From positions 37,125-101,124 of the forward strand of contig JARKPR010000030.1 of the NCBI GenBank assembly GCA_029975165.1: DNA of 64,000 nucleotides, written 5' to 3'. Numbering within the stretch: position 1 is the stretch's first letter; each line of letters opens with the position of its first letter. A program made the position numbers and the translations under genes. This stretch comes from Selenomonadales bacterium. GTDB lineage: Bacteria; Bacillota; Negativicutes; Sporomusales; UBA7701. The notes beneath the pieces are model-generated. The model saw only the letters and a list, made by a program, of their open reading frames with translations, ran no database searches and had not been told where the DNA came from. This document shows positions 24,871-34,336 of this stretch, one piece after another.

Positions 24871-26259
24871 CTATTTTCCGGAGTCGGCCTTGGTGGCCGC
24901 CGGCGCCGGCGCGGGGACGACGTCCTTCGCGGTCAGCTCGTCCAGCGTCTTGCCGGCCGTCTCCCGGCCGAGGATGAAGATATCGGCGGCGACGACGGCC
25001 AGCACGGCGGTGAACATCATGAACACGGTCGGGATCATGGTCGGCCCGCCGACCATGAGCCAGCCGACGACGATCGGGGCGATGATGCCGCCCGTGCGGC
25101 CGAAAGCCGCGGCCCAGCCCACCCCGGTGGCCCGGGCGTAAGTCGGATACTGTTCGGCGGAATAGGCGTGGCAGATGCCCCAGGCGCCGAGGTTGAAGAA
25201 GGAGATCATACAGCCCCACAGCATGATTTCGAAGACAGATGCGGCTCTGCCGAACATGAAGGCGGCGATGGCGGTGACCGCCAGGAAGCTCCCCAGCGTC
25301 GCCCGGCGGCCGATCTTGTCCACCAGGTAGGCGGCGGCGAAGTAGCCGGGAACCTGGACGAGGGTCATCCCCATCATATATTCGAAGGATTTTACCAGAT
25401 TGAAGCCTTTGGAGACCAGCAGCGACGGCAGCCAAGTGAACATGCCGTAGTAGGCGAACACGATGCCGAACCACAAGATCCACAGGCAGACGGTGCGGCG
25501 GATGAAGGTGGGGCTCCACAGGTCGAAGAAGTTGGCTGTCTTGCCGACGGCGACCGCCGGAATCTCCGACGGCTGCGGCGGCTCGCCCACCGGCACGCCC
25601 AACTCGCGCTCTATCTTGGCCACCTGCTCGTGGGCCTCCTGGTAGCGGCCCTTGCTGACGAGATACATCGCCGACTCGGGCAGGATTTTGTAGATGTACA
25701 GCACGAGCAGCGCCGGCGCGGCGCCGATCACGAACGCCAGCTGCCAGCCGAATTTAGGGATGACCAGGTAGGCAATCAGCGACGCTACCAACCAGCCGAC
25801 CGCCCAGGAACAGTTCTGGAGGACGAGCATCTTGCCGCGGTGCTTGGCGGGGGCATACTCGCTCATCAGAGCGTTGGCCACCGGCGGCTGACCACCGACG
25901 CCGAAGCCGACGATGAAGCGGAACACCAGCAGCGATTCGAGGTTCCAGGAAAAGGCGCACAGCGCGGTGCCGACGCTGTACACGGCCAGTGTGGCCGAGA
26001 ACATCATCCGCCGCCCGATGCGGTCGGCCAACGTGCCGGAGAAGATGGCGCCGAAGCACATGCCGAACAAGCCGGCGCTGCCGATGTAGCCCATCTGGAC
26101 GGGGGTCACGCTCCACGACCCGATCATCTTGGCGAGCACAAATGCGATCAGCGCCGTGTCCAGCGCCTCGAAGGCGATGCCCGACCCGATCAGTACCAGC
26201 AGCCGCCAATGAAAGGACCCGAGAGGAAGATTGCTTACGCGATCGGAGATACTTGCCAT
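24871..26259 (-). CDS. MFS transporter (sugar/aromatic-acid porter type)
   Basis: 462 residues with 12 predicted membrane segments in two halves. Between segments 2 and 3 it has GTLADRIGRRMMF, the MFS motif A, and the matching motif in the second half is YLVDKIGRRATL. The central loop (~205-245) is hydrophilic. The general type is the sugar/aromatic-acid:H+ symporter branch (SV2/NiaP-like); the substrate cannot be assigned. It follows the Nif3-like gene by 43 bases, so the two probably share the leader RNA upstream of nif3. Confidence 0.85.
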   Translation of the reverse strand: MASISDRVSNLPLGSFHWRLLVLIGSGIAFEALDTALIAFVLAKMIGSWSVTPVQMGYIGSAGLFGMCFGAIFSGTLADRIGRRMMFSATLAVYSVGTALCAFSWNLESLLVFRFIVGFGVGGQPPVANALMSEYAPAKHRGKMLVLQNCSWAVGWLVASLIAYLVIPKFGWQLAFVIGAAPALLVLYIYKILPESAMYLVSKGRYQEAHEQVAKIERELGVPVGEPPQPSEIPAVAVGKTANFFDLWSPTFIRRTVCLWILWFGIVFAYYGMFTWLPSLLVSKGFNLVKSFEYMMGMTLVQVPGYFAAAYLVDKIGRRATLGSFLAVTAIAAFMFGRAASVFEIMLWGCMISFFNLGAWGICHAYSAEQYPTYARATGVGWAAAFGRTGGIIAPIVVGWLMVGGPTMIPTVFMMFTAVLAVVAADIFILGRETAGKTLDELTAKDVVPAPAPAATKADSGK

Positions 26260-26301
26260 TACACACCCTCCTTTATAATGAATGAGTACGTTTGCGCCTG
26301 A

Positions 26302-27354
26302 TCAACCGACCGTACCTGCCCGACGCTTCACCTCCTCGGCCTCGGTCGCCGCCCTGTTCACCAGATACTGCTGGGCGATGTCGCGGGCGTATTCACGGAT
26401 GGCCGGCGTCCCGGCCATGACGAGCGGCGTCGACGTGATCCGCTCGCGGAAAAGCACCACCTCGACATCCGGCAGGAGCATCTGCAGGGCGATGGCCAGC
26501 GGCATGCCGTTTTCGAGGATCTCCATGGCGTGCGAGTTGCCGACGATGAAGTTCATGCCGAGTTCTTTGGCCTTTTTCGCCAGCGGGTGGTCGGCGCTCA
26601 CCCTGCTGATCGACGCCAGTACCGTGTCGGCTTCCGGAAAACGGCTCTTGACCTGTGCCAGATGTTCGGGGGAAAAGCCGGTATGGGGGAAGATATGGAT
26701 TATCGTGCTGACCTTGTTGGCGGGCTTGCCGACCAGGATGCGGCCGCCGGTGGCGACGTTGGTCTCGGTGATCTGGTCGCAGCCCCGCTCGCCGCGTTCG
26801 GCCATCAGCATCCGCTTCTCCTCGTCCAATCCCATGAAATAGTCGAGACGGTCGATGATGTCGCCGAGGGTATTCACGCCCTTGAGCGCCCGCCCGACGT
26901 ACAGGATGTTGCCGGGCACGCCGCCAATGGCGATGTCGACGTGGAAAGCCTGGTGGCCGTGGATGAAGGCGATACCGGGGTGCAGCCCGTGGAACGCCTC
27001 GTGCAGCTCGAATACGGCGATGCCGTACAGACCGAGATAGGTCCGCATCGGCACTCCGCCGGTGTTGGCCGCCTCGGCCAGCGGATGATGGGCGACGATG
27101 GCGTCCACCCCCGTGGCCCCCGCCAATTCGATATTGCACTCCGTCAGCGTCATCGTCACGGCGAGCTTCGTCACCGGCGCCTCGGGATCGCCGCACACCA
27201 GTCCCGGCGTCTCCAGGCAGGCCTTGCCCGGCACGTTCGAGGACTTGCGGATGACAAACTTGTGCCTGCCGCTGTAAATATCCTCCGGGTCTGTCACGCA
27301 CCGACCGCCTGTTATCCTGTCCAGCGCCACGAGCACATCTTTTGCCTTTACCAC
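26302..27354 (-). CDS. Nif3-like dinuclear metal-centre protein
   Basis: About 350 residues. Metal-binding motifs of the Nif3/GTP cyclohydrolase I type 2 family are present: VAHHPL (paired His), ELHEAFHG and the C-terminal GNSHAMEI. A central insertion fits the longer, PII-like-domain-containing members. These hexameric proteins bind two metals; the substrate is mostly unknown. ATG 27360 lies one base after GGGAGG, too close, so GTG 27354 with a seven-base gap is preferred. Pairing with a transporter suggests a catabolic or salvage hydrolase, an inference. A structured leader precedes it. Confidence 0.75.
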   Translation of the reverse strand: MVKAKDVLVALDRITGGRCVTDPEDIYSGRHKFVIRKSSNVPGKACLETPGLVCGDPEAPVTKLAVTMTLTECNIELAGATGVDAIVAHHPLAEAANTGGVPMRTYLGLYGIAVFELHEAFHGLHPGIAFIHGHQAFHVDIAIGGVPGNILYVGRALKGVNTLGDIIDRLDYFMGLDEEKRMLMAERGERGCDQITETNVATGGRILVGKPANKVSTIIHIFPHTGFSPEHLAQVKSRFPEADTVLASISRVSADHPLAKKAKELGMNFIVGNSHAMEILENGMPLAIALQMLLPDVEVVLFRERITSTPLVMAGTPAIREYARDIAQQYLVNRAATEAEEVKRRAGTVG

Positions 27355-27414
27355 TCTCATACCTCCCTTACTTATCTTGCCCCAGGCGCATACCGCGCAG
27401 GCTATACCAAAATA

Positions 27415-27539
27415 AAAAAGCTGCCGCACGGCGATGACATTCGCGCAAACGCTGCTTTCCGCATGCACGGCTGTCATCCCGATAAACGGTAGCTTTCGGC
27501 TCTCCGCGAGGAGCTCCTACGACCGGACCGGGTCTATCG
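27415..27539 (-). promoter_or_regulatory. Riboswitch-like structured leader of the nif3-MFS operon
   Basis: On the minus strand, an 8-bp closing stem (27532-27539 with 27480-27487) surrounds a multi-stem element containing GGTCGTAG, CTCC/GGAG and CTACC. The 3' part of this element (27487-27496) can instead pair with 27417-27426 (AAAGCT-CCG/CGG-AGCTTT), forming a terminator hairpin with a nested 7-bp stem (27472-27478/27433-27439) and a T-rich tail. Such mutually exclusive folds are the hallmark of a transcription-attenuating riboswitch. It matched no riboswitch class I can recall. Confidence 0.5.
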
Positions 27540-27637
27540 CATTGCCCGTCAACATGTTCTTCTTTGAACCTACTTAGTTCTTTCTCCCTCGACCGGAAAA
27601 TTCCTGTCGATAATTCACAGTTATGTAAATTTTTTTC

Positions 27638-28003
27638 TCAGCGAGCCACATCCTGATGCCTGCGCACATACGCCTCTTCGACGATGATGACCGTAACCGC
27701 CAGCTCCTGCTCGGGATCGTAGTCCTTCATCACGCTCAACACCGGCATCTTCAGTTGCTCGATCAGGGCCGTCCGCAGGCGACGCTTGAATTCGTCGAGG
27801 ATGGCCACGTCGGTGTAGCGGGTCGTCGTGCGCTCCAGCTTGTCCAGCGCCGCCAGGGCCGGAACGCGTTTATGGTCCGCGGTGATGACGATCTTATCGT
27901 CGACGATCAGCACCCGCTGCTTGCGCAGGCCGGTGCCGAAGATGCTGATATTGACGTTGTTGTTCACCCGCATGATCTCCTGTTTGAGATCAATCGCCGC
28001 CAC
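27638..28003 (-). CDS. DUF2294/MpsC-like protein
   Basis: 121 residues, soluble. Pattern 'KQRVLIVDDKIVITAD' then a helix (DEFKRRLRTALIEQL) and a closing strand 'VMKDYDPEQELAVTVIIVEE' follows the DUF2294 layout (strand, helix, 'S-D-DP' strand). Some members have been linked to MpsC-type ion systems in Staphylococcus, but this one stands alone. A GGAAGGAGGG site precedes the ATG. Function unknown; family call is tentative. Confidence 0.5.
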   Translation of the reverse strand: MAAIDLKQEIMRVNNNVNISIFGTGLRKQRVLIVDDKIVITADHKRVPALAALDKLERTTTRYTDVAILDEFKRRLRTALIEQLKMPVLSVMKDYDPEQELAVTVIIVEEAYVRRHQDVAR

Positions 28004-28138
28004 CGGCCATCCCTCCTTCCGTCGCCTGCCGACAGCGTTTTATAATTCATAATATATATACTCCCTGCCGTCCCCAAGTCCTGCACGGGACGCGCGAAAA
28101 GACGCCAGCCAGCCGCTAACGGCAGCATGGAGCATTTC

Positions 28139-28999
28139 CTAATGGATGGCCTTTTTCTTCACCCGGCCGCCGATTACATCGTGAACATCCTGGATGATGA
28201 CGAAGGCGTTGGGATCATTTTCGTCGACAATGGCCTTGAGTTTGGCGATTTCCAGCCTGGTTATGACCGAATACAGCACCTTCTTGGGCTCCTGGGTGAA
28301 GCCGCCCTGCCCGTGGAGGATGGTGACCCCCCTGCCCAGGCGGGCCAGGAGCGCGTCGGCGATTACATCGGCATTGTCGGAAACGATCATCACCCCCTTC
28401 GACTCGTCCAAACCCTCGATGGTCAGGTCGATGACCTTGAAAGCCACGAAATAGGCCACCAGGGAATACATCGCCTTGTCCCAGCCGAATACCAGGCCGG
28501 CGCTGCCGAGAATGAACACGTTGAAGAACATGACGATCTCGCCGACGGAAAAACCGCTCTTCTTGTCGAGGATAATCGCCACGATCTCCGTGCCGTCCAG
28601 CGAGCCGCCGTAACGGATGATCAGCCCCACCCCCACGCCGACCAGGACGCCGCCGAACGTCGCCGCCAGGAAAAAATCCTGCGTCAACTCGTGGATGGGG
28701 CGGAAGTATGCCACCCAGAAAGCGAGCGACACCACTGAGAACAGCGTCGACAGGCAGAACGACTTGCCGATTTGCAAATAGCCGAGGTAGAGGAAAGGCA
28801 GGTTGAGCAAAACAAGATAGAGGCTCAACGAAATGCCGGTGAGATGGCTCACCAATATCGAAACGCCCACAATGCCGCCGTCGATGATCTGGTTGGGAAT
28901 CAGGAAAAACTCCAACCCCGCCGCGGCCACCACCGAGCCGATAAACAGCATGACATACTTCCTGAAATACCTTAGTGCCGGGTTTCCTCTTGCTACCAT
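28139..28999 (-). CDS. YitT family membrane protein (DUF161 + DUF2179)
   Basis: 286 residues. Five to six membrane segments (~15-200) with typical GGIVGVSILVSHLTG and GVGVGLIIRYGGSLDGTEI motifs are followed by a cytoplasmic DUF2179 domain (~205-280; VTILHGQGGFTQEPKKVLY). YitT proteins are widespread in Bacillota; transport of an unknown solute has been suggested. Start ATG 28999 follows GGGGGAG. Length is normal. Neighbours are unrelated. Confidence 0.9.
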   Translation of the reverse strand: MVARGNPALRYFRKYVMLFIGSVVAAAGLEFFLIPNQIIDGGIVGVSILVSHLTGISLSLYLVLLNLPFLYLGYLQIGKSFCLSTLFSVVSLAFWVAYFRPIHELTQDFFLAATFGGVLVGVGVGLIIRYGGSLDGTEIVAIILDKKSGFSVGEIVMFFNVFILGSAGLVFGWDKAMYSLVAYFVAFKVIDLTIEGLDESKGVMIVSDNADVIADALLARLGRGVTILHGQGGFTQEPKKVLYSVITRLEIAKLKAIVDENDPNAFVIIQDVHDVIGGRVKKKAIH

Positions 29000-29138
29000 A
29001 CGTCTCCCCCTTATTTTTGATTTTGTATAAAAAAGAGACTGTCAGCCAGCCTCCTCCCCGAGCGCATCATTGTTCTCGTAAGCCTATAGTAAAGGTAAAG
29101 CCGTCGCTCTGTCAAGTTTCCATAATATAGCGACACAA

Positions 29139-29171
29139 CAAAAAGCTCCGCAGGTCCAAGCCTGCAGAGCT
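29139..29171 (-). terminator. Terminator of the amidohydrolase gene
   Basis: Stem AGCTC-GCAGG/CCTGC-GAGCT with a single internal mismatch and a six-base loop, followed on the minus strand by TTTTTG. Confidence 0.85.
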
Positions 29172-29195
29172 ATCTATTTCCTTTGGGTTACCGGT

Positions 29196-30884
29196 TCAGT
29201 TCTTTTTATAGACCGCCTCGCCGCCGAGCACGGTCAGCAGCGGATTGATATCCTTGATCTCGCTCTCGGGGCAGGTCATATAATCGCGGTCAAGAACAAC
29301 GAAGTCGGCGAGTTTGCCTTTTTTGAGGGAACCCTTGATATTATCCTCAAACTGGCCGTATGCCGCCCAGATGGTGAACGACTTCAGCGCTTCTTCCCTC
29401 GTCAGCTTCTCCTCGGGGTACCAGCCGCCGGGGGGCTGCCCGTCGCGGTCCATGCGGGTGACAGCGGCGTACAGGCCGTGATAGGGGTTGACTTTTTCGA
29501 TCGGTGCGTCAGAACCGTTGACGAACTTTATCCCGGCGTTGATAACCTTGCGCCAGGCATAGCCATACTTGATGCGGTCAGGTCCCACCCTGTCTTCGGC
29601 CATATTCTTGTCGGAAGTGGCGTGCACACTCTGCATGGCGGGAATTACCCCCAGCTTGGCGGTCCGGTCGATATCCTGCTGGGTCACATGCTGGAAATGC
29701 TCGATACGCCAGCGGTGATCCTTCTTCGGATACATGTTCAAAACCTGTTCGTAAAGATCAAGGACCGTGCGCACCCCCTGGTCGCCGATGGCGTGGGTAC
29801 ACAGTTGGAAGCCCGCATTGCCGTAAAGCTGGTAGTCTTTGAGCAGTTTGTCCGGCTGAGTGCGCACGACGCCCCTGGAGCCCGGCTTGTCGCTGTAATC
29901 TTCGAGCAACAGGGCGGTGCGGGACCCGAGAGAACCGTCGATATAGAATTTGATCCCGCGGACGGTGAGGCGGTTGTCGAACAGGCCGATCTCCGGCCCC
30001 TTCGCCAGCAGCCTGGCGGCATGCTCCACATTGGCCAACGCATAGATGCGGATCTTCAGCAGGCCTTGCTTGTACAGGTTTTTCATGGCCTGAATGTCGT
30101 CAACCGAATCCATCGTCATATTGCCGGCACTGAAGGAGGTCGTGATACCGTAGGACAGCAGTTCGTCCTGGGCTTTGAGGATGGCTTCGTTAAGGCGTTC
30201 GGCGCTCAGGGACGGTATTTTGCTCCGGATGAGCACCATCGCCGTCTCGTATACGATGCCGGTGGTTTCACCCCGGGCGTCTTTTTCAATTACACCGCCT
30301 TCGGGGTTGGGAGTATCGTTGGCAATGCCCGCGGCTTCGAGAGCTTTGGAATTCGCCCAAATCGCGTGCCCGTCGGTGCGGGTGAGCGCTACGGGATGGT
30401 TGGGCGCGACCGCGTCGAGTTCCGCTTTGTTGGGAAACTTACGATCAGGCCACACTTCCTGGTTCCAGCCCGAACCCACGATCCAAGTTCCGGCCGGCAG
30501 CCGCTCGGCCTCTTCCTTAATTTTGGCGAGGATCTCCTCTTTGGGAAGCCAGAAGGCATTGACCTGCAGCAGGAACATGCCTTCCCGCGTATAATGCATA
30601 TGGCCCTCAATCAGGCCGGGGATCACCGTCTTGCCCTTCAAATCGAAAACCTTTGTCTTGGCGCCTACATACTCCCGCGCGCCCTCGTTGCTCCCCACAT
30701 AAACAAGCTTTTGCCCCACGATGGCCAGCGCCTGAGCTTTCGGTCCAGCGTCCTCGGCAGTATAAATATTGCCGTTCAGATAAACCTGATCCGCGGGTTC
30801 GGCAGCGAATCCGGAAGCAGGCATCGCAAGACACAGGCCAAAAAGCAAAGCAAAAAACAACCCGACTCTTTTCATCGTTTCCAC
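29196..30884 (-). CDS. Secreted amidohydrolase (YtcJ/amidohydrolase_3 family)
   Basis: About 562 residues. Signal peptide near the start (hydrophobic VGLFFALLFGLCLAMPAS), then DQVYLNGNIYTAED, the first metal-binding H-x-H in PGLIEGHMHY, later TRTDGHAIWANS, CTHAIGDQGV, RIEHFQHV and NGSDAPIEK, which supply metal ligands and the catalytic Asp of the amidohydrolase barrel. The family hydrolyses amides, carbamates and formyl groups; substrate unknown. A signal peptide is unusual for this mostly cytoplasmic family. GTG 30884 lies nine bases after AAAGGA; ATG 30875 is an alternative, and the longer frame from 30929 lacks a site. Confidence 0.88.
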   Translation of the reverse strand: METMKRVGLFFALLFGLCLAMPASGFAAEPADQVYLNGNIYTAEDAGPKAQALAIVGQKLVYVGSNEGAREYVGAKTKVFDLKGKTVIPGLIEGHMHYTREGMFLLQVNAFWLPKEEILAKIKEEAERLPAGTWIVGSGWNQEVWPDRKFPNKAELDAVAPNHPVALTRTDGHAIWANSKALEAAGIANDTPNPEGGVIEKDARGETTGIVYETAMVLIRSKIPSLSAERLNEAILKAQDELLSYGITTSFSAGNMTMDSVDDIQAMKNLYKQGLLKIRIYALANVEHAARLLAKGPEIGLFDNRLTVRGIKFYIDGSLGSRTALLLEDYSDKPGSRGVVRTQPDKLLKDYQLYGNAGFQLCTHAIGDQGVRTVLDLYEQVLNMYPKKDHRWRIEHFQHVTQQDIDRTAKLGVIPAMQSVHATSDKNMAEDRVGPDRIKYGYAWRKVINAGIKFVNGSDAPIEKVNPYHGLYAAVTRMDRDGQPPGGWYPEEKLTREEALKSFTIWAAYGQFEDNIKGSLKKGKLADFVVLDRDYMTCPESEIKDINPLLTVLGGEAVYKKN

Positions 30885-31122
30885 TAACGCCAATCCTTTC
30901 CCCCTGATAGTTTGCCGTTTTTTCACCATAACGCACTGTTTTTCCCTTTATTCACCTCCATAGGTCAAATTTGCCAATGTTACAATTATACTCTTATTGC
31001 CGAATATCCTTTGTGCATTTGTAAAACAATGTCGTTTCTCGGGATAGAATTTTAATTGGATATGGCGTACCTGCGGCCATAACGCCCCGGCGGCACCGGC
31101 CGCCGGCAGGGGAAAAAAGGAC

Positions 31123-31152
31123 GACGCTTTGGAAGAGTTCTCCAAAGCGCCT
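31123..31152 (-). terminator. Terminator of the IlvD/Edd gene
   Basis: 9-bp stem CGCTTTGGA/TCCAAAGCG with a seven-base loop; on the minus strand TCGTCCTTTTTT follows. T tract is slightly displaced. Confidence 0.6.
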
Positions 31153-31188
31153 TTTGTGTAAGTAAAATATTCTGTCGGCACGTCGCTG

Positions 31189-32862
31189 TCAAGCCTCCCA
31201 GTCATCCCGGTACAGCCAGACCGCACCTTGTTCCGCTCCGCCAACGCCGGCGCGGTAAGCAGCTTGTACCCCGCTGAGTTTGCGCGCGGGGCGTTTGACT
31301 TCCGCCTTGCGCTTTGCCAACTCATCCGCCGGGACCTTCAGCTCAATGCTGTTGTTTTCCAAATCGATATCAATAATGTCGCCGTCGTTCACCAGCGCCA
31401 AAGGGCCTCCTACCCAAGCTTCCGGGGCAATATGGCCGACGCAAGGTCCGCGGGTGGCCCCGGAAAAACGTCCGTCGGTAATCATCGCGACGGAAGTATG
31501 CAAACCCATCCCTACCAGCATCGCTGCCGGGATCGATAACTCTCTCATGCCGGGGCCGCCTTTGGGCCCTTCGTAGCGGACAACCAGCACGGAACCAGGC
31601 TCTACCTTTTTATTAAGCAGATAGTCGCGGACCTCTTCTTCCGAGTTAAACACTACGGCCGGCCCCATGTGGCGGTACATTTCGGGTACAACGCCACTCT
31701 TTTTCACTACCGCGCCCAGTGGGGCCAGATTGCCGAAAATTATGGAAAAACAGCCGGCAGGAAGCAACGGAGCGGAGGCAGGGCAAATCACCTCGCGGTC
31801 GATGGCGAATTTATATCTATCCAGGAATTCCCCCAAGGTTCCTCCGAAACTGAGATTTACCGATAGATCAAGATTATCCCGGATCGTTGATAGGATAGCA
31901 GGCACGCCGCCCGCGCGATGGAAGTCATCGATGCTGAAACCGGAGGACGGTTTAAACTTAGCCACTACCGGTACTGAAGATTGTACGGCGGCAAAATCCT
32001 TCAGCGTGAAATCCCAGCCCATCACTTTGGCGATGGCCATCGTATGCAGCACGGCATTGGTCGACCCGCCGCTGGCCGAAACATGCTTAATGCCATTGAT
32101 AAAAGCAGCCTTCGTCATAAAGTGCGAAAACCTTTTACCTTCCCGCACGAGCTCAACAATGCGTTCCCCTACGTCTCTTGCCTGCCGAACCTTGTTGCCG
32201 TCAGCGTAAAGCATGGTCGCAGAGCCAAACGGGGCAACGCCGGTCGCCTCTAAAAAGCACCCCATCGTATTCGCGGTGCCGTACATGGAGCAGGTACCGG
32301 CAGACGAGCACATGCTGGTTCGCCAACGGTCGAAAGTATCTTCGTCAATTTCGCCTTTTTTCCGCTTGCCGATGGCTTCTTTCAAATCACTGGTGCAATA
32401 CACCTTGCCGCCCTCGTTATACGGAAGCATAGCGCCGGCAGTTAAAAATAGCGCCGGCAAATTTAATTTAGCGGCAGCCATCAGCATGCCGGGAATTATT
32501 TTGTCGCACGAACCCAGGAACACCAGACCGTCAAAGCCATGAGCCTCGACCATCGCTTCGACCGAGGCCGCGATCAAGTCCCTTTGCGGCAATACATAGT
32601 GCATACCCGTTCCCTGCGCCATGCCATCGCAAGGGGCAGGCACGCCGAACTCACCCGGTGTGCCGCCGGCCGCCCATATCCCTTCCCTAACATATTTGAC
32701 CAATTCGGCGAAGGGTTTGTGCCCCGGGTTCACATCTGTGTAGGAGTTGACGATACCAATAAGCGGCTTGGCTATATCTTTTTTGCGATAGCCCGCAGAA
32801 TTCATCAAGCCTATAAAATAGGCTTCCGTCATGTCTTGTTCGTTGCCTCTCCTCATCCCCAT
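31189..32862 (-). CDS. IlvD/Edd-family dehydratase
   Basis: About 557 residues, full length. Iron-sulfur ligands are visible in [10 protein letters not shown] and [25 protein letters not shown] is the conserved C-terminal motif. The family includes dihydroxyacid dehydratase (valine/isoleucine synthesis) and sugar-acid dehydratases (gluconate, xylonate). Here it follows a LarA-like gene inside a carbohydrate-acid island and no other ilv gene is near, so a sugar-acid dehydratase giving a 2-keto-3-deoxy acid is more likely. ATG 32862 has AAGGGAG eight bases away; an extension to 32907 overlaps the previous gene. Confidence 0.88.
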   Translation of the reverse strand: MGMRRGNEQDMTEAYFIGLMNSAGYRKKDIAKPLIGIVNSYTDVNPGHKPFAELVKYVREGIWAAGGTPGEFGVPAPCDGMAQGTGMHYVLPQRDLIAASVEAMVEAHGFDGLVFLGSCDKIIPGMLMAAAKLNLPALFLTAGAMLPYNEGGKVYCTSDLKEAIGKRKKGEIDEDTFDRWRTSMCSSAGTCSMYGTANTMGCFLEATGVAPFGSATMLYADGNKVRQARDVGERIVELVREGKRFSHFMTKAAFINGIKHVSASGGSTNAVLHTMAIAKVMGWDFTLKDFAAVQSSVPVVAKFKPSSGFSIDDFHRAGGVPAILSTIRDNLDLSVNLSFGGTLGEFLDRYKFAIDREVICPASAPLLPAGCFSIIFGNLAPLGAVVKKSGVVPEMYRHMGPAVVFNSEEEVRDYLLNKKVEPGSVLVVRYEGPKGGPGMRELSIPAAMLVGMGLHTSVAMITDGRFSGATRGPCVGHIAPEAWVGGPLALVNDGDIIDIDLENNSIELKVPADELAKRKAEVKRPARKLSGVQAAYRAGVGGAEQGAVWLYRDDWEA

Positions 32863-32878
32863 ATCTATCGCTCCCTTT

Positions 32879-34156
32879 TTATTGAGACTGATCGTCCTTG
32901 CGGGCAAAGCTGAGATTCTTCATATTGCCGCCGGCATCGAACGCCAGTTTCACATCGTCATCGACAATTTCCAGGTCAGTCCGCTTTTTAACCTTCTCTT
33001 CGAATGTTCTTGATAAATACACGTACTCAAGATGAAGCGTGCTGGCGACAATCCCCATACGCAGCGTCCCGGGATCTGATTTGCCCAAGCTGACAATCGC
33101 CTTCTCAATGCTTTCTTTTTCCGTGGCGAAGGTCAAGGGAATAAAGCAACGAGGTACAAAGGTAGATGTCAGGACGTTCAGGTAGGTAGCTTGGAAATCA
33201 ATCTTTTTGACCAGTTTTTCTGTTGTGAAGTCTGCCAGCCCAATACCGTTGGCATTGCCATGAGACGCCTCAGCCAAATCGAGGACAACAATTCTCCTTA
33301 TGCTTGGCTTGGCAGGCTCAGGCTCGCCCTGGACGCGGAACCTGCCGATCACATTGGTGTCCATGCCGGTGCCGCTGTAATTCTTGCCCATTTCGCCGAT
33401 AACGAGAACATCCCATTCGTCAAAAGGCAATCGCGGCATCAATTGCAAGGCCTGCCTGAAAAGCGCGGGCTCTTCTTCTATAAGCTTGTCTGTCCCGATC
33501 GCTTTAATGACAGCCGTGTGTTCATAAGCATTTTCTACAATCCCCAGTCCGCCGATTACGGGACAATTGTTAAGCAAAATAGTGCCGATTTCGCGAATAG
33601 ATGCCGGCAACTGGGAAACACCCAGGCTGTGGAATTGCTTTGCGCCGCTCGGGCCCCCCAGACCTACCACACACTTTTTGACCAACCCACTCTGTATCTC
33701 GCCGGTTAACGCGGTATGCGGCTTAATACGGTTAATAACAATGACACCCTGCGTTTTGTACACGTTCTTGTTAATATACGCCGATAGGCCACTGGCCGTT
33801 TTGCCGACTTCAACGGTTTCACTGCCCGCTAAAATGGGCGCCGCCATGGATTCTTCGGTAATGCCCAAACTCCTTAAAACGGCAAGCTGCCCTTCTGCTT
33901 TGCCCTCGCCATGGCTCCCCATAGCAGCAAGAATACACGGTTCAAAGCCTTGGTCTTTCAGATAATCTACAACAGTCTTTAAGATGGCGACGATATTGTT
34001 AATCCCCCGGCTGCCTGCCGTGATCCCGATTACCGCCCCCTGGGGCAGTCTTTCTCTTAGTTTGAATCGCGCTAATTCTTTGGTAACTGTCAGTGGAATA
34101 TCTCCAATACCGTAATCTGCAAACTTTTGCCGGACAAGCATCAATTGGGGTAACAT
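32879..34156 (-). CDS. LarA-like (DUF2088) protein
   Basis: About 425 residues. [25 protein letters not shown] and [20 protein letters not shown] resemble the N-terminal LarA/DUF2088 fold, which in lactate racemase holds the nickel-pincer cofactor. Residues after ~280 differ from classical LarA, so racemase activity is not assured; many such proteins occur next to sugar-acid dehydratases and TRAP transporters as hydroxyacid epimerases or racemases. Start ATG 34156 is better placed than 34207 with respect to AGGGGA. It precedes the IlvD/Edd gene by 16 bases and is divergent from a LysR regulator. Confidence 0.75.
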   Translation of the reverse strand: MLPQLMLVRQKFADYGIGDIPLTVTKELARFKLRERLPQGAVIGITAGSRGINNIVAILKTVVDYLKDQGFEPCILAAMGSHGEGKAEGQLAVLRSLGITEESMAAPILAGSETVEVGKTASGLSAYINKNVYKTQGVIVINRIKPHTALTGEIQSGLVKKCVVGLGGPSGAKQFHSLGVSQLPASIREIGTILLNNCPVIGGLGIVENAYEHTAVIKAIGTDKLIEEEPALFRQALQLMPRLPFDEWDVLVIGEMGKNYSGTGMDTNVIGRFRVQGEPEPAKPSIRRIVVLDLAEASHGNANGIGLADFTTEKLVKKIDFQATYLNVLTSTFVPRCFIPLTFATEKESIEKAIVSLGKSDPGTLRMGIVASTLHLEYVYLSRTFEEKVKKRTDLEIVDDDVKLAFDAGGNMKNLSFARKDDQSQ

Positions 34157-34336
34157 AACCACACCATCCCCTGCAAGAATTCTTATCCTTGTTCGCTGCC
34201 ATCTCATTCTAGGTCTATGCTATAGTAATTTCCCGAAAAATAAAAACAATAAAATAAAAGCCAGACCACAAGCAAAAATTTGTGGCCGCCCTCCATGCAT
34301 GTTAAAATGAAATTGAAACCGAAGGGAGATTATGGA

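Noticed and set aside
25168..26301. 377-codon antisense frame in the MFS gene
   Set aside because: Opposite strand has convincing MFS motifs; this frame is His/Gln/Arg-rich noise.
31189..32862. Branched-chain amino acid dihydroxyacid dehydratase (ilvD) as the firm call
   Set aside because: No ilv partner genes nearby and it sits with a LarA-like gene in a sugar-acid setting, so only the family name is given.
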